Shown: piece by piece, positions 8,674-17,298 of the stretch | Layout of the letters: each line of letters starts with the position of its first letter | How positions within the stretch are numbered: the stretch's first letter is position 1 | DNA from: Methylomagnum ishizawai | Lineage (GTDB): Bacteria; Pseudomonadota; Gammaproteobacteria; Methylococcales; Methylococcaceae | Reading direction: 5' to 3' | Assembly (NCBI RefSeq): GCF_900155475.1 | Contig: NZ_FXAM01000002.1 | Location: forward strand, 186,001-250,000 | DNA length: 64,000 bases | Notes under the pieces: model-generated | What the model was told of the DNA's origin: nothing | Seen by the model: only the letters and a program-made list of their open reading frames with translations | Database searches by the model: none | Made by a program: the position numbers and the translations under genes

Positions 8674-11412
8674 TCAAGCCCCGGCAGGTGGGATGATGCC
8701 TTCGTCCACGTAGCGCTCGTGGGTTGCGGCGATCAAGGATAGGCAATCCTGCGCCAACACCGGGGCCGATTCGGCGATATCGCGTTTGCAGGCGATTTCG
8801 AGGGCGGCCAGGGCTTCGGCCAGGCGCACGGCCCCGATCAACCGCGCCCCGCTCTTCAAGGTATGGGCTTCCCGCTCCAGGACGTCCAAGGCGCCCCGCC
8901 GCCGCCCCAGTTCGATCCGCTCCGCATGCACAGCCATCCCGGCGAAGAACGCATCCACCGCCATTTTCATGGTGTCCGCGTCGGTGTTGCGGACCAGGAG
9001 TTCCAGGATGTCGCGGTCCAGCAACGGCGGCAGGGTGGCCTGGATCGCCGCCGGGGCCGGGACCGTGGGCCGGAGCCAACGGGCCAAGGTCGCCAACAGC
9101 CGGTCGCGCCGGGCCGGCTTGGAGATGAAATCGTTCATCCCGGCGGCAAGGCAGGCTTCCCGGCTCTCGGCGGAGGCATCGGCGGTGAGGGCGATAATGG
9201 GGATGCGCGACTTGGGACCGGGCATGGCCCGGATCGCCCGCGCCGACTCCAGACCGTCCATCACCGGCATTTGCACATCCATCAGGATCAGGTCGTAATC
9301 GCGTTCGCACAGGGTTTGGTAGGCTTCGCGCCCATCCTGGGCGGTCGCCACGATATAACCGGCCTTGCCGAGCAGGGCGGTCATGATGAGGCGGTTGGTT
9401 TCACCGTCCTCCGCGATCAGCAAGCGCCGGTCGGTCTGGGCGGCGGCGGGGGGCAGGGCGTCCTCGGCGCTGGGTTCGGACCCGCTGATCCCGAGCCGCG
9501 CCGTGAACCAGAACACACTGCCCCGGCCCGGAGCGCTGTCCACGCCGATTTCCCCGGCCATCAGCCCGGCCAGGCGCTTGCAGATCGCCAGCCCCAGGCC
9601 GGTGCCGGGATGGCGGCGGGCCGGGCCGCAATCGACCTGCACGAATTCCTGGAACAAGCGCTTTTGCAACTCCGGGGCGATGCCGATGCCGGTGTCCTCG
9701 ACTTGGAAACGCAGCCGGACCGCCTCCTTCTCGTACCCGGCCAGGGCTACGGCCAGATCGATCCGGCCCTGGTCGGTGAATTTCACGGCGTTGCCCAGCA
9801 GGTTGACCAGGATTTGCCGGAGCCGGAACGGGTCGCCGCGCACATAGCGGGGAATCTCCGGGGCGACCTGGAGGGATAGGTCCAGGCGGTTGGCCAGGGC
9901 GCGATCCTGGAACAGCCGCACGACCTCGTCCAGCAAGGCGCGGAGGTCGAAGCCCAGATCGCGGAGGACCAGCTTCCCGGCCTCGATCTTGGAGAAATCC
10001 AGCACGTCCTCGATCACGGCCAGCAGCGCCAGGGCCGATTGGTGGGCGGTCTTGACCCACAGGGCTTGCTCGGTGTCGAGGGGCGATTCCCGCATGAGGT
10101 CCAAGGTGCCCAGGATCGCGTTCATGGGCGTGCGGATTTCATGGCTCATGGTGGCGAGGAAGGCGCTCTTGGCCTGGCTGGCGGATTCGGCCTCGCGCTT
10201 GGCCTCCACCAGTTCCCGCTCGTGGCGCTTGCGCTCGGTGATATCGCGGGAGGAGGCGAACAGGAACGGTTGCCCCTCCAGTTCCAAACCGATGGTGCTG
10301 ATTTCCACATCGAACACCGTGCCGTCGCGGCGGCGGTGCCGGGTCTCGAACACCCGGCCACCGCCGGCGATCAATTCAGGGAGCAGGGCCCGCAATTCAT
10401 GCGGGGTGAAATGGGCGTCCCAGTCGGCGACCCGCAGGTTGGCGGCCTGTTCGCGGGTATAGCCCAGCATCCTGATGAACGAATCGCTGGCCTCGTGCAA
10501 CCGGCCCTCCGCGTCGAGCAGGTGGATGCCGTCGCTGGCGGTTTTCAGCAGGGAACTGAGGCGGGTGGATTGTCGCGCCAACAGTTGTTCGTAGCGCTTG
10601 CGCCCGGTGATATCGCTCTGGATCGCCATGAACTGGGCGACCCGCCCGCCGGAATCGGGGATGGGATGCACCGCGATATGGATGAAATATTCGCCGCCAT
10701 CCTTGCGGTAGTTCAGCAGCTCGGCCTGGAAACCCCGCTCCTGCCGCAGGCAGCCGCGCATGTATTCGACCGTTTCCGGGTCGGTGCCCGGACCTTGCAG
10801 CACCGCGCCGGGCGTTTTGCCCAGCATGTCCGCCAGGGTATAGCCGGTGATCCGGGTGAAGCCTTCGTTCACCCATTCCACCCGGCCCTGGGCGTCGGTC
10901 AGCACCACGGCGTTATCGGTCAGGCCCGCGACCCAGGCCAGCCGTCGCGCCTCGGCCTCCTTGTCGCGCAAGCGGGCCTCGGTCGCGGCGAGATATTCGT
11001 CCCGTCGCCGCAAGCTTTGGCGGGCCTGCCGCGATTCGGACCGCTGTTCCACGGCGGCGGCAACCCTGGAGTCCGGTTCGGCGGGCGACCATAGCAGGAT
11101 CAATCCGGCGGGTTCCTGTGTGGGCAAAACCCGGCCCTCGAATTCCAGCCCGGTCTGGAGGTGCCGCCAGCGCATCGGCGCGGCGGCCACAGGCCGCTCG
11201 AACGCCAAGGGGGGATCATCGGGACACGCCGGGGCGAATATCCGCGCCCAGGGCAGGCCCTCCGCCAAGTCCGGGCACAGCGCTCCGAGCGCGGGGCCGG
11301 CCCGCAGGATGCGAAGTTCGGCGTCCACGGCCAGATGGTGGGGGAATACAACGTCGAATTGGGCTTGATCGAGTCCGATCAAGCCGCGATGGGAAGTGTT
11401 GGGCACCGTCAT
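8674..11412 (-). CDS. Hybrid sensor histidine kinase: HNOBA-like, PAS, PAS, HisKA, HATPase, REC, HPt
   Basis: A 912-residue soluble hybrid kinase (no membrane helix seen). Numbered from the ATG at 11412, the order is: N-terminal domain 15-113 resembling the heme-NO-binding-associated (HNOBA) fold (FDVVFPHHLAVDAELRILRAG, then TGLEFEGRVLPT); a short coiled coil to about 158; PAS 163-275 (YRKDGGEYFIHI); PAS 283-395 (HRRRDGTVFDVEI); HisKA with phospho-acceptor His424 in MSHEIRTP; HATPase with N box ILVNLLGNAVKF and G boxes DTGIGI and GTGLGL; receiver with phospho-acceptor Asp712 in LILMDVQMPVMDG; and HPt with His850 in REAHTLKSGA. All relay residues are present. The frame can be extended to a TTG at 11418; ATG is preferred. 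The final phosphate acceptor is not adjacent. Confidence 0.92.
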   Translation of the reverse strand: MTVPNTSHRGLIGLDQAQFDVVFPHHLAVDAELRILRAGPALGALCPDLAEGLPWARIFAPACPDDPPLAFERPVAAAPMRWRHLQTGLEFEGRVLPTQEPAGLILLWSPAEPDSRVAAAVEQRSESRQARQSLRRRDEYLAATEARLRDKEAEARRLAWVAGLTDNAVVLTDAQGRVEWVNEGFTRITGYTLADMLGKTPGAVLQGPGTDPETVEYMRGCLRQERGFQAELLNYRKDGGEYFIHIAVHPIPDSGGRVAQFMAIQSDITGRKRYEQLLARQSTRLSSLLKTASDGIHLLDAEGRLHEASDSFIRMLGYTREQAANLRVADWDAHFTPHELRALLPELIAGGGRVFETRHRRRDGTVFDVEISTIGLELEGQPFLFASSRDITERKRHERELVEAKREAESASQAKSAFLATMSHEIRTPMNAILGTLDLMRESPLDTEQALWVKTAHQSALALLAVIEDVLDFSKIEAGKLVLRDLGFDLRALLDEVVRLFQDRALANRLDLSLQVAPEIPRYVRGDPFRLRQILVNLLGNAVKFTDQGRIDLAVALAGYEKEAVRLRFQVEDTGIGIAPELQKRLFQEFVQVDCGPARRHPGTGLGLAICKRLAGLMAGEIGVDSAPGRGSVFWFTARLGISGSEPSAEDALPPAAAQTDRRLLIAEDGETNRLIMTALLGKAGYIVATAQDGREAYQTLCERDYDLILMDVQMPVMDGLESARAIRAMPGPKSRIPIIALTADASAESREACLAAGMNDFISKPARRDRLLATLARWLRPTVPAPAAIQATLPPLLDRDILELLVRNTDADTMKMAVDAFFAGMAVHAERIELGRRRGALDVLEREAHTLKSGARLIGAVRLAEALAALEIACKRDIAESAPVLAQDCLSLIAATHERYVDEGIIPPAGA

Positions 11413-11951
11413 AAGCAATGGGCACGGCGGACCGGCCCAAGCCGGGATAATATCGGGGTGGGTTCGAGCATCGGCATCCAGGGTCTCCGTTTCACGGCGA
11501 AAGGCATCGTGATATTCAGCCGGGGCCGGGTGGCGGGTTCATGAGGATGACCCGGCGCGGCCTTGCCATCTTACGCCAAAGGGCGGGCGTCGCGGCTGTG
11601 ACGGATACTTTCGCCGAAGACCCGCTCCCAGGCAACGGGCGCGGTGGGAACATCCACTGGGCGTACCGAGGCGGTGTTTATGGGAGCCGTCCATTTTCCC
11701 GGCAGGCGGCCCGCTCGCGTTCCTCCGGGGCCAAGATCGTCTGGAATCAGCCTGCAAAGGCGTTATTTTCAGCGGGTGCGCATTGATCCAGGCCGCCGCG
11801 CCAATGGAAGCCCAAATCCGGTAATCCCCACCCATCCTCCCTGACGAAGACGCCGCCCGGCTGCCCCTCTCCAACCGAGGCAACCGGACGGCGTTTAATC
11901 CCTACCTTGCCGGGACCGGCGGGTTCGCGCCCCCGGCCCCCTCTTCCGTTT
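11413..11951. other. Intergenic region, no supported gene
   Basis: This 539-bp stretch lies between the start of the hybrid kinase and the end of the P-domain gene. Short open frames exist on both strands (for example 11541-11786 plus and 11539-11883 minus), but their composition is Arg/Pro/Ser-rich, they lack ribosome sites and they resemble no family I know. It should hold the kinase promoter, which I could not pinpoint. There is no clear terminator with a T-tract. Confidence 0.5.
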
Positions 11952-12812
11952 TTAGGTGCCGGCGGTGATTTCGAGGCTCCAGCCGCCGAGGATCGAGCCG
12001 TCGTACCAGAAGAAATCATCCACCACATACAGATGCCAATCGCCGGTCGGAACCCCGCCGTTGAAGGTGCTGAGCTGTGGACCCGAAGTCACCAATTTCT
12101 GGACGGCGAGCGCGGCGGTCGAGGTATCGACCACGGTGCGGGGCGTCACCATGCCGGCGGGCGTGGGGGCCGGGAAGTAGTCCATGTCGTCCACGCTGAG
12201 CGGGTTGGTGGCGTCGTAGTCGGTCGGTTTGTAGCGGCGCGGGGCCGGGTCGGTCCAGACATTGACCCACTCGTCGTAGACGATCCCGGCGAGTTCGCTG
12301 GTCGTGCTGCTGGTCAGCGTGCCGTCGTTGCGGTTCGAGTTGGGCAGGGGCAACGCGGCGGAATCGTCGAAGGTGAAGGTGAGGTTTTGGACCGAATTGG
12401 GGGTGGCGGACGAGGAATTGGCATTCGACATCACCATCACATAGCGGCCATCCGGGGCGATCAGCAGGACGTCGACATCGTCCAGGTTGGTGTGGGACAC
12501 GCCTTTCAGGGTGACATTGATGTCTTTGATCTTGAAGCCGGCCGGGAAGGCATTGGCGGGCACCTTGATCAGGCTGCCATAGGGGCTAGCCGCTTTGGAC
12601 GGGATGATGACGTTGGTTTCGCGGATGGGGTAGAAATCGACCAGTCCGGCGCACTTATCGAGCGATGGGTCCGCGCACAGGTCGTTGATCTTGATGGTAC
12701 GGGTGTTTTCGAACGACTTGGTGAGTTGGTCGGCGGTGGCGGCTCCGGCGGCGGCGACAGCGGCCAGCGTGATCATTGCGCGGATCGTTGGATGCAGGAA
12801 GTTGTTTTTCAT
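11952..12812 (-). CDS. Secreted P/Homo B-domain (proprotein convertase P-domain-like) protein
   Basis: A 286-residue exported protein. It begins with a signal peptide (MKNNFLHPTIRAMITLAAVAAAG, cleavage probably after ATA near residue 27). The rest resembles a single P domain, the jelly-roll module that follows the catalytic domain of subtilisin-like convertases and is also found in stand-alone secreted bacterial proteins. The hallmarks are NVTLKGVSHTNLDDVDVLLIAPDG, LTFTFDDSAALPLP and the C-terminal GDWHLYVVDD plus GGWSLEITAG. No protease catalytic domain is present. Its start is 111 bases downstream of a Fur-box-like sequence, and it follows the exporter end of the siderophore cluster on the same strand. 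An iron-linked role is possible but unproven. Confidence 0.75.
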   Translation of the reverse strand: MKNNFLHPTIRAMITLAAVAAAGAATADQLTKSFENTRTIKINDLCADPSLDKCAGLVDFYPIRETNVIIPSKAASPYGSLIKVPANAFPAGFKIKDINVTLKGVSHTNLDDVDVLLIAPDGRYVMVMSNANSSSATPNSVQNLTFTFDDSAALPLPNSNRNDGTLTSSTTSELAGIVYDEWVNVWTDPAPRRYKPTDYDATNPLSVDDMDYFPAPTPAGMVTPRTVVDTSTAALAVQKLVTSGPQLSTFNGGVPTGDWHLYVVDDFFWYDGSILGGWSLEITAGT

Positions 12813-12923
12813 CGTCGTATGCCTCTATAGGAAGGATGAAGTCCAATGGGATCGGTCGATGGGATTGCTTTATTGAAATTACGCGACTCCCAAGATTTGC
12901 CTCATTTTTTAATTTATAAAAAT

Positions 12924-12942
12924 GAGAACGATTATCATTCTC
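12924..12942 (-). promoter_or_regulatory. Fur box candidate upstream of the P-domain gene
   Basis: GAGAACGATTATCATTCTC matches 15 of 19 positions of the classical Fur consensus and is itself a near-perfect palindrome. It sits in an AT-rich island 111 bases upstream of the P-domain start and 107 bases beyond the RND pump stop. It would place the P-domain gene under iron repression. Confidence 0.7.
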
Positions 12943-13048
12943 TACCTATCCAGGGAGAGATGCAAGAAAAATCGTAATGGGGAAGGATGGCGTGTGGATT
13001 GTTAACGAGAAAGGGCCGTGCCATGGTCGGGGGAACGATGGCGGAGTG

Positions 13049-16000
13049 TTACGGTTTGCCCTGGAAATCCTGGAGGATGGCATAGGCCACCGGGGTCAAC
13101 ACCAGGCTGGCGGCCATGCCGAACAGCAAGCCCGCCGCCAGCGACAAAGTCATGGGTACCAGGAACTGGGCCTGGGCGCTGGTTTCCAGCAAGGTGGGGA
13201 GGAAACCGGCGAAATTGGTGAGGAAGGCCAGGAAGATCGGGCGGAACCGGGCGGCGCAGGCGGCTTGGACGAAGCTTGAGGCATGGCGCTGCCCGCTTGG
13301 CGCTTCTTGTTGCGGGTTTCCAGCCTCCGGCTTATCGCCCACGGCCTCGATATGGTCGAGCAGCACCAGGCTATCGTTCACCACCACGCCGCTGGCCGCG
13401 ATCATCCCGACCAAGGATTCCATCGACAGCGGCAGCCCGGCCAGGGCGTGGGCCAGCACCGCCCCGCTCCAGGCCACCGGCACGGCGAACAGGAAGATCA
13501 AAGGCTGGGCGTAGGAACGGAAGGTCGCGGCGATCAGGACGTAGATCACCGCCAGCGCGATGCCGGCGTTGTGCCAGAGTCCCGCCAACATGGTTTCCTG
13601 TTCGCGCCGTTCCTGGCCGATCTCGGCGCGGAGTCCGGGGTAGCGCCGCGACAATTCGGGCAGCACGGTGTTTTCCAACTCGGCATAGAGGGCGTTGGCG
13701 TCGGCGTGTTGCGGGTCCACCCGCGCCACCACCTCCAACACGCGCCGCCGGTCTCGGCGGTTCAACTGGGCGTAGCCCGGCGCGAACGACACCTCGGCCA
13801 AGGCCGACAGGGGCGCTTGCCCTCCTGCCGGCAACCGGACCGGCAGGGTCAGCAGGGCATCCAGCGAGCGCCGCGCCTCGGGCGGATAACGCACCACCAC
13901 CTTGACCTCGTTGCGGCCCCGCCGCAGGCGCTGGGCTTCCTCGCCGTAATAGGCGGCGCGGACCTGTTCGGCGAGATCGGCGAGACGCAACCCCAACCGC
14001 TCGGCTTCCGGCTTCAAGACGAGGCGGACTTCCGGCTTGCCGGGCACGGCGGAATCCATGACATCGGACACCCCCGGATAGGCCGCGAGTCGCTGTTTCA
14101 ATGCCTCGGCCCCCGCCGTCAGGGCTGCGGGGTCGGGGGCGCTCAGGTCCAGTTGGATGTCGTAGGGCACATCGCCTTCGCGGTAGATGAAATCGATCCG
14201 CGCCTGCCCCAGGTCGCCGATGCGCCGCCGCCATTCCCGCACGAAATCCTCGACCCCCAGCCGTTGCCGCGCCGCCGGCGAGAGTTCCAGCCACAATCCG
14301 GCCTCCTGTTCCCAGATCATGGTTTCCTGGCCGACCAGGACGGAGAGTCCTTCCGCCCGCTCCAATTCATCGCGGTAGTCGAACAAAGCCTGTTCCACCC
14401 GCGCCGCCGCCCGGCGGATACCGTCCGGCGGCGCACCGGGCGGCACGGTCAGGCGTACCCAGAATGAATCCTTGGTGACATCCGGGCTGAGCGACAGGCG
14501 CAGATAGCCGCCCGCCACCAGGGCGGCGCTCAGCAAGGGCAGGACGATGAACAGCGCCAAGGCCAGATAGCGCCAAGCGATGGCCCGCGCCAGGAACGGG
14601 GTGTAAAAGCTTGCGACGAAGCGGTCCAGCCTGCGGTTGAGCCCGGCCCGCCAGCGCTCCACCCGACCGGGCCGGGTGGCCCCGCTTGGGGTCGCGGCCA
14701 AATGGGCGGGCAGGATGAACAGGGCTTCGGCCAGGGAAAACACCAAGGTCAGGATCATCACCAGACAGATGGGCCGCATCATCTGCCCACCCCAACCCGG
14801 CAGGAACAGTCCTGGGAGAAAGGCCACCAGGGCGATCAAGACCGACAGCGTCACCGGCAAGGCCACGGAACGCGCCCCCTGGATCGCGGCGTCCAGCGGG
14901 GCGAGTTTCCCGGTCGCCTGCTCGGCATGGACGCTCTCGCCGATGATGATGGCGTCGTCCACCAATATCCCCATCGCCAGCAGGAAGCCGAACAGCGACA
15001 ACATGTTGAGCGAGACATCCAACACCGGCATGAACCACAACGCGCCCAGCACCGAGGTCAGGATGCCCAGCCCGGCCCAGACCGCGACCCGCAGCCGCAA
15101 GAACAGGGTCAACACCAAGCACACCAGCAGGAAGCCGCTCACCCCGTCTTCCACCAGGGTCCGCACCCGCTCCTCGTAGGCTTCGGAATCGTCCCACCAG
15201 GTCTTGAGGTGCAACCCCTCGGGCAGTTGCCCGGCTTGCCGCGCCACATAGTCCTTGACCCGCCGCGCCACCTCGATGGCATCGCCCCCGGCGTGGATTT
15301 CCCAGCCCTGGGCCGGTTGGCCGTCGTGTCGCCATTGGAACCAGCGTTCGTCCAGGCCGTCGCGGACCTCGGCCACGTCCTTGAGCAGCACCCGCCCGCC
15401 GTCCGGGCGGGTCCGCAACACCAATTCGCCCAGGGCTTCGGCCCGCTCGGCCCGGCCCTTGACCCGCAGCAGCAATTCGCCCGCCGGGGTCCGCACCGCG
15501 CCGCCCGCCAAATCCAGGGAAGATTGCCGTACCGCCTCGGCCAGCTCCCGTGGCGAAAGACCGTATTGCAACAGCTTGTCGGGCTGGGCCAAGACGGCGA
15601 TTTCATAGGCCATCCTGCCGTAATCCACGGTCTTGGACACGCCGGGCAGGGCCGCGAGATCGGCCCGGATGCGCTCGCCATAGCGTTTGAGCGCCAGGGG
15701 ATCGACCGGGCCGTACAAAGCCACCCAGATCACCCCGTTGTCGTCGTCGCGGGTCGATTCCCGGACTTCGATCCGTTCCAACGAGCGCGGCAGGCCGGGA
15801 ATGGACTGGACCCTGGCCTGGACCGCGCTCATCAGCGCCTCGCGGTTATGGTCCGGCAGCACCTCGACCCGGATTTGGCAACTGCCCTCGAACACCGTGG
15901 TGACTAAGCGCTTGATGCCGGACACATCATGGATGCCCTCTTCGAGCGGCACGCAGACCGCCGCTTCCACTTCCTCGGGACCGGCCCCCGGATAGCTGGC

Positions 16001-16144
16001 CTCGACTTCGAACTGGTGCGGGCTGAAGCGGGGATAGACCTCCCGCTCCAGGGTCGTGAGGCCGAATCCGCCGCCCAGCCAGATCAGCAGCATCAGGAGG
16101 TTCGCGGCCACCGGGTTGGCGGCGAACCAGGGGATGAGCTTCAT
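13049..16144 (-). CDS. RND family efflux pump, probable siderophore exporter inner-membrane subunit
   Basis: A 1031-residue RND transporter with the usual layout: N-terminal helix (MKLIPWFAANPVAANLLML), a first porter domain (SYPGAGPEEVEAAVCVPLEE), helices 2-6 including LAMGILVDDAIIIGE with the paired Asp of the proton relay, a second porter domain, and helices 8-12 ending near AYAILQDFQGKP. Its ATG overlaps the stop of the fusion protein gene (ATGA), and the outer-membrane factor is encoded just before that, giving a complete tripartite pump. The three genes follow the last NRPS directly and share its direction and coupling. Export of the cluster product (or recycling of it) is therefore the most likely job. 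Confidence 0.9.
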   Translation of the reverse strand: MKLIPWFAANPVAANLLMLLIWLGGGFGLTTLEREVYPRFSPHQFEVEASYPGAGPEEVEAAVCVPLEEGIHDVSGIKRLVTTVFEGSCQIRVEVLPDHNREALMSAVQARVQSIPGLPRSLERIEVRESTRDDDNGVIWVALYGPVDPLALKRYGERIRADLAALPGVSKTVDYGRMAYEIAVLAQPDKLLQYGLSPRELAEAVRQSSLDLAGGAVRTPAGELLLRVKGRAERAEALGELVLRTRPDGGRVLLKDVAEVRDGLDERWFQWRHDGQPAQGWEIHAGGDAIEVARRVKDYVARQAGQLPEGLHLKTWWDDSEAYEERVRTLVEDGVSGFLLVCLVLTLFLRLRVAVWAGLGILTSVLGALWFMPVLDVSLNMLSLFGFLLAMGILVDDAIIIGESVHAEQATGKLAPLDAAIQGARSVALPVTLSVLIALVAFLPGLFLPGWGGQMMRPICLVMILTLVFSLAEALFILPAHLAATPSGATRPGRVERWRAGLNRRLDRFVASFYTPFLARAIAWRYLALALFIVLPLLSAALVAGGYLRLSLSPDVTKDSFWVRLTVPPGAPPDGIRRAAARVEQALFDYRDELERAEGLSVLVGQETMIWEQEAGLWLELSPAARQRLGVEDFVREWRRRIGDLGQARIDFIYREGDVPYDIQLDLSAPDPAALTAGAEALKQRLAAYPGVSDVMDSAVPGKPEVRLVLKPEAERLGLRLADLAEQVRAAYYGEEAQRLRRGRNEVKVVVRYPPEARRSLDALLTLPVRLPAGGQAPLSALAEVSFAPGYAQLNRRDRRRVLEVVARVDPQHADANALYAELENTVLPELSRRYPGLRAEIGQERREQETMLAGLWHNAGIALAVIYVLIAATFRSYAQPLIFLFAVPVAWSGAVLAHALAGLPLSMESLVGMIAASGVVVNDSLVLLDHIEAVGDKPEAGNPQQEAPSGQRHASSFVQAACAARFRPIFLAFLTNFAGFLPTLLETSAQAQFLVPMTLSLAAGLLFGMAASLVLTPVAYAILQDFQGKP

Positions 16145-17298
16145 GGCTCCACCTGCACCGCCATCCCTGCCACCGGCACTTCCACCCCCGACACCACCAC
16201 CCGCTCGCCCGCCGTCAAGCCGCCCCGGACCAGCACCCGTTCCGGTTCGCTACGCAGCACTTCCAGGCGGCGCACGCGCAGGCGGTCGGCGGCATCCACC
16301 AGTAGCGCTTCCTGCGCGGCATTGAGGACGCCCTGCGGTAAGGCGTACACATCCGCCCGCGCCCGGCCTTCGATTTCGGCCTGCACGAACTGGCCGATCC
16401 GCAGCGGTGGGCGTCCGCCGCCGCGCCCGGCATAGCCGTAGGGATCGCGCACCGCGGCCACCGCGAACAGCACGCCGGTGCCTTCTTCCATCACGCCCTC
16501 GGTGCGGATGATTTCGCCTTCCCAGCGCTGGACCTCGCCGCCATTGCGGGTGCTGAGGACGACCTTGGGGCCGGGACGGCGGGCGCGGCCCGGCCCGTTC
16601 TCCGGCAGGTCCAGATAGGCGAGTTGGTCGGGAGCCAAAGGCAGGCGGATTTCCGCCACGTCCACCGAATACACCCGTGCCAGCTTGTCGCCGACGGCCA
16701 GGGATTGGCCGATGCCCACCCGCTTTTCCCGCACCTGCCCGGCGAAGGGCGCCCGCAAATCGCAACGCGCCCGCCGCAGACGGGCGTCGGCCAGTTCGGC
16801 CTCGGCTTCCTTGAGGCGGGCGCGGGCCTCGGCCATTTGCGGCTCGTGCAGGGCCAGGGGCGTGGGCTGGCCTTCGCCCAGCACCTTCCATTCGCCCTGG
16901 GCCTGGCGGACGGCGGCTTGCTCCTGGGCGATGCCGCGCTGGGCCTCGGCCATCCGCGCCTGGGCCTTGATGATGGCGTTGTCATAGTCGCGGGGATCGA
17001 TGGACAACAGGACTTCCCCCGCCTCGAAATAACCGCCCACCACCAGGCCGGGATGGACCCACACCACCTTGCCGGAAACCTCGGCGGCCAGATCGATCTC
17101 GGTGCGGGCCTGGACCACGCCCTGGGTGTGGACATCCAGCCGCACGGTTTCCGGTTGGGCAACCAGGACGCGCACCGTTGGCGGTGCGCTGGCGGATGGC
17201 TTGGCTTCCAGGGCCGGGCCATGGGCGACGATGGCGGCGGCGGCGGCGATCCCGCCCAGCAGCACCGCCAGCGGCAACAGGATTTTCCAAAGCTTCAC
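16141..17298 (-). CDS. RND-type membrane fusion protein (periplasmic adaptor)
   Basis: A 385-residue adaptor. It has an N-terminal membrane anchor (KLWKILLPLAVLLGGIAAAAA), a first lipoyl half (GVVQARTEIDLAAEVSGKVV), an alpha-hairpin of about 90 residues (residues 105-190), the returning lipoyl half (CDLRAPFAGQVREKRVGIGQ), a beta-barrel domain, and a C-terminal membrane-proximal domain ending AGERVVVSGVEVPVAGM. The start is a GTG at 17298 that overlaps the stop of the outer-membrane factor (GTGA). It bridges the RND pump and the outer-membrane channel encoded on either side of it. Confidence 0.9.
   Translation of the reverse strand: MKLWKILLPLAVLLGGIAAAAAIVAHGPALEAKPSASAPPTVRVLVAQPETVRLDVHTQGVVQARTEIDLAAEVSGKVVWVHPGLVVGGYFEAGEVLLSIDPRDYDNAIIKAQARMAEAQRGIAQEQAAVRQAQGEWKVLGEGQPTPLALHEPQMAEARARLKEAEAELADARLRRARCDLRAPFAGQVREKRVGIGQSLAVGDKLARVYSVDVAEIRLPLAPDQLAYLDLPENGPGRARRPGPKVVLSTRNGGEVQRWEGEIIRTEGVMEEGTGVLFAVAAVRDPYGYAGRGGGRPPLRIGQFVQAEIEGRARADVYALPQGVLNAAQEALLVDAADRLRVRRLEVLRSEPERVLVRGGLTAGERVVVSGVEVPVAGMAVQVEP

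Noticed and set aside
11541-11786. Possible small genes in the 11413-11951 gap (81 codons plus, 114 codons minus at 11539-11883)
   Set aside because: Arg/Ser/Pro-rich translations, no ribosome site, no family resemblance. A fragment reading like APEERERAACRENGR in another frame hinted at a transposase remnant but could not be extended.
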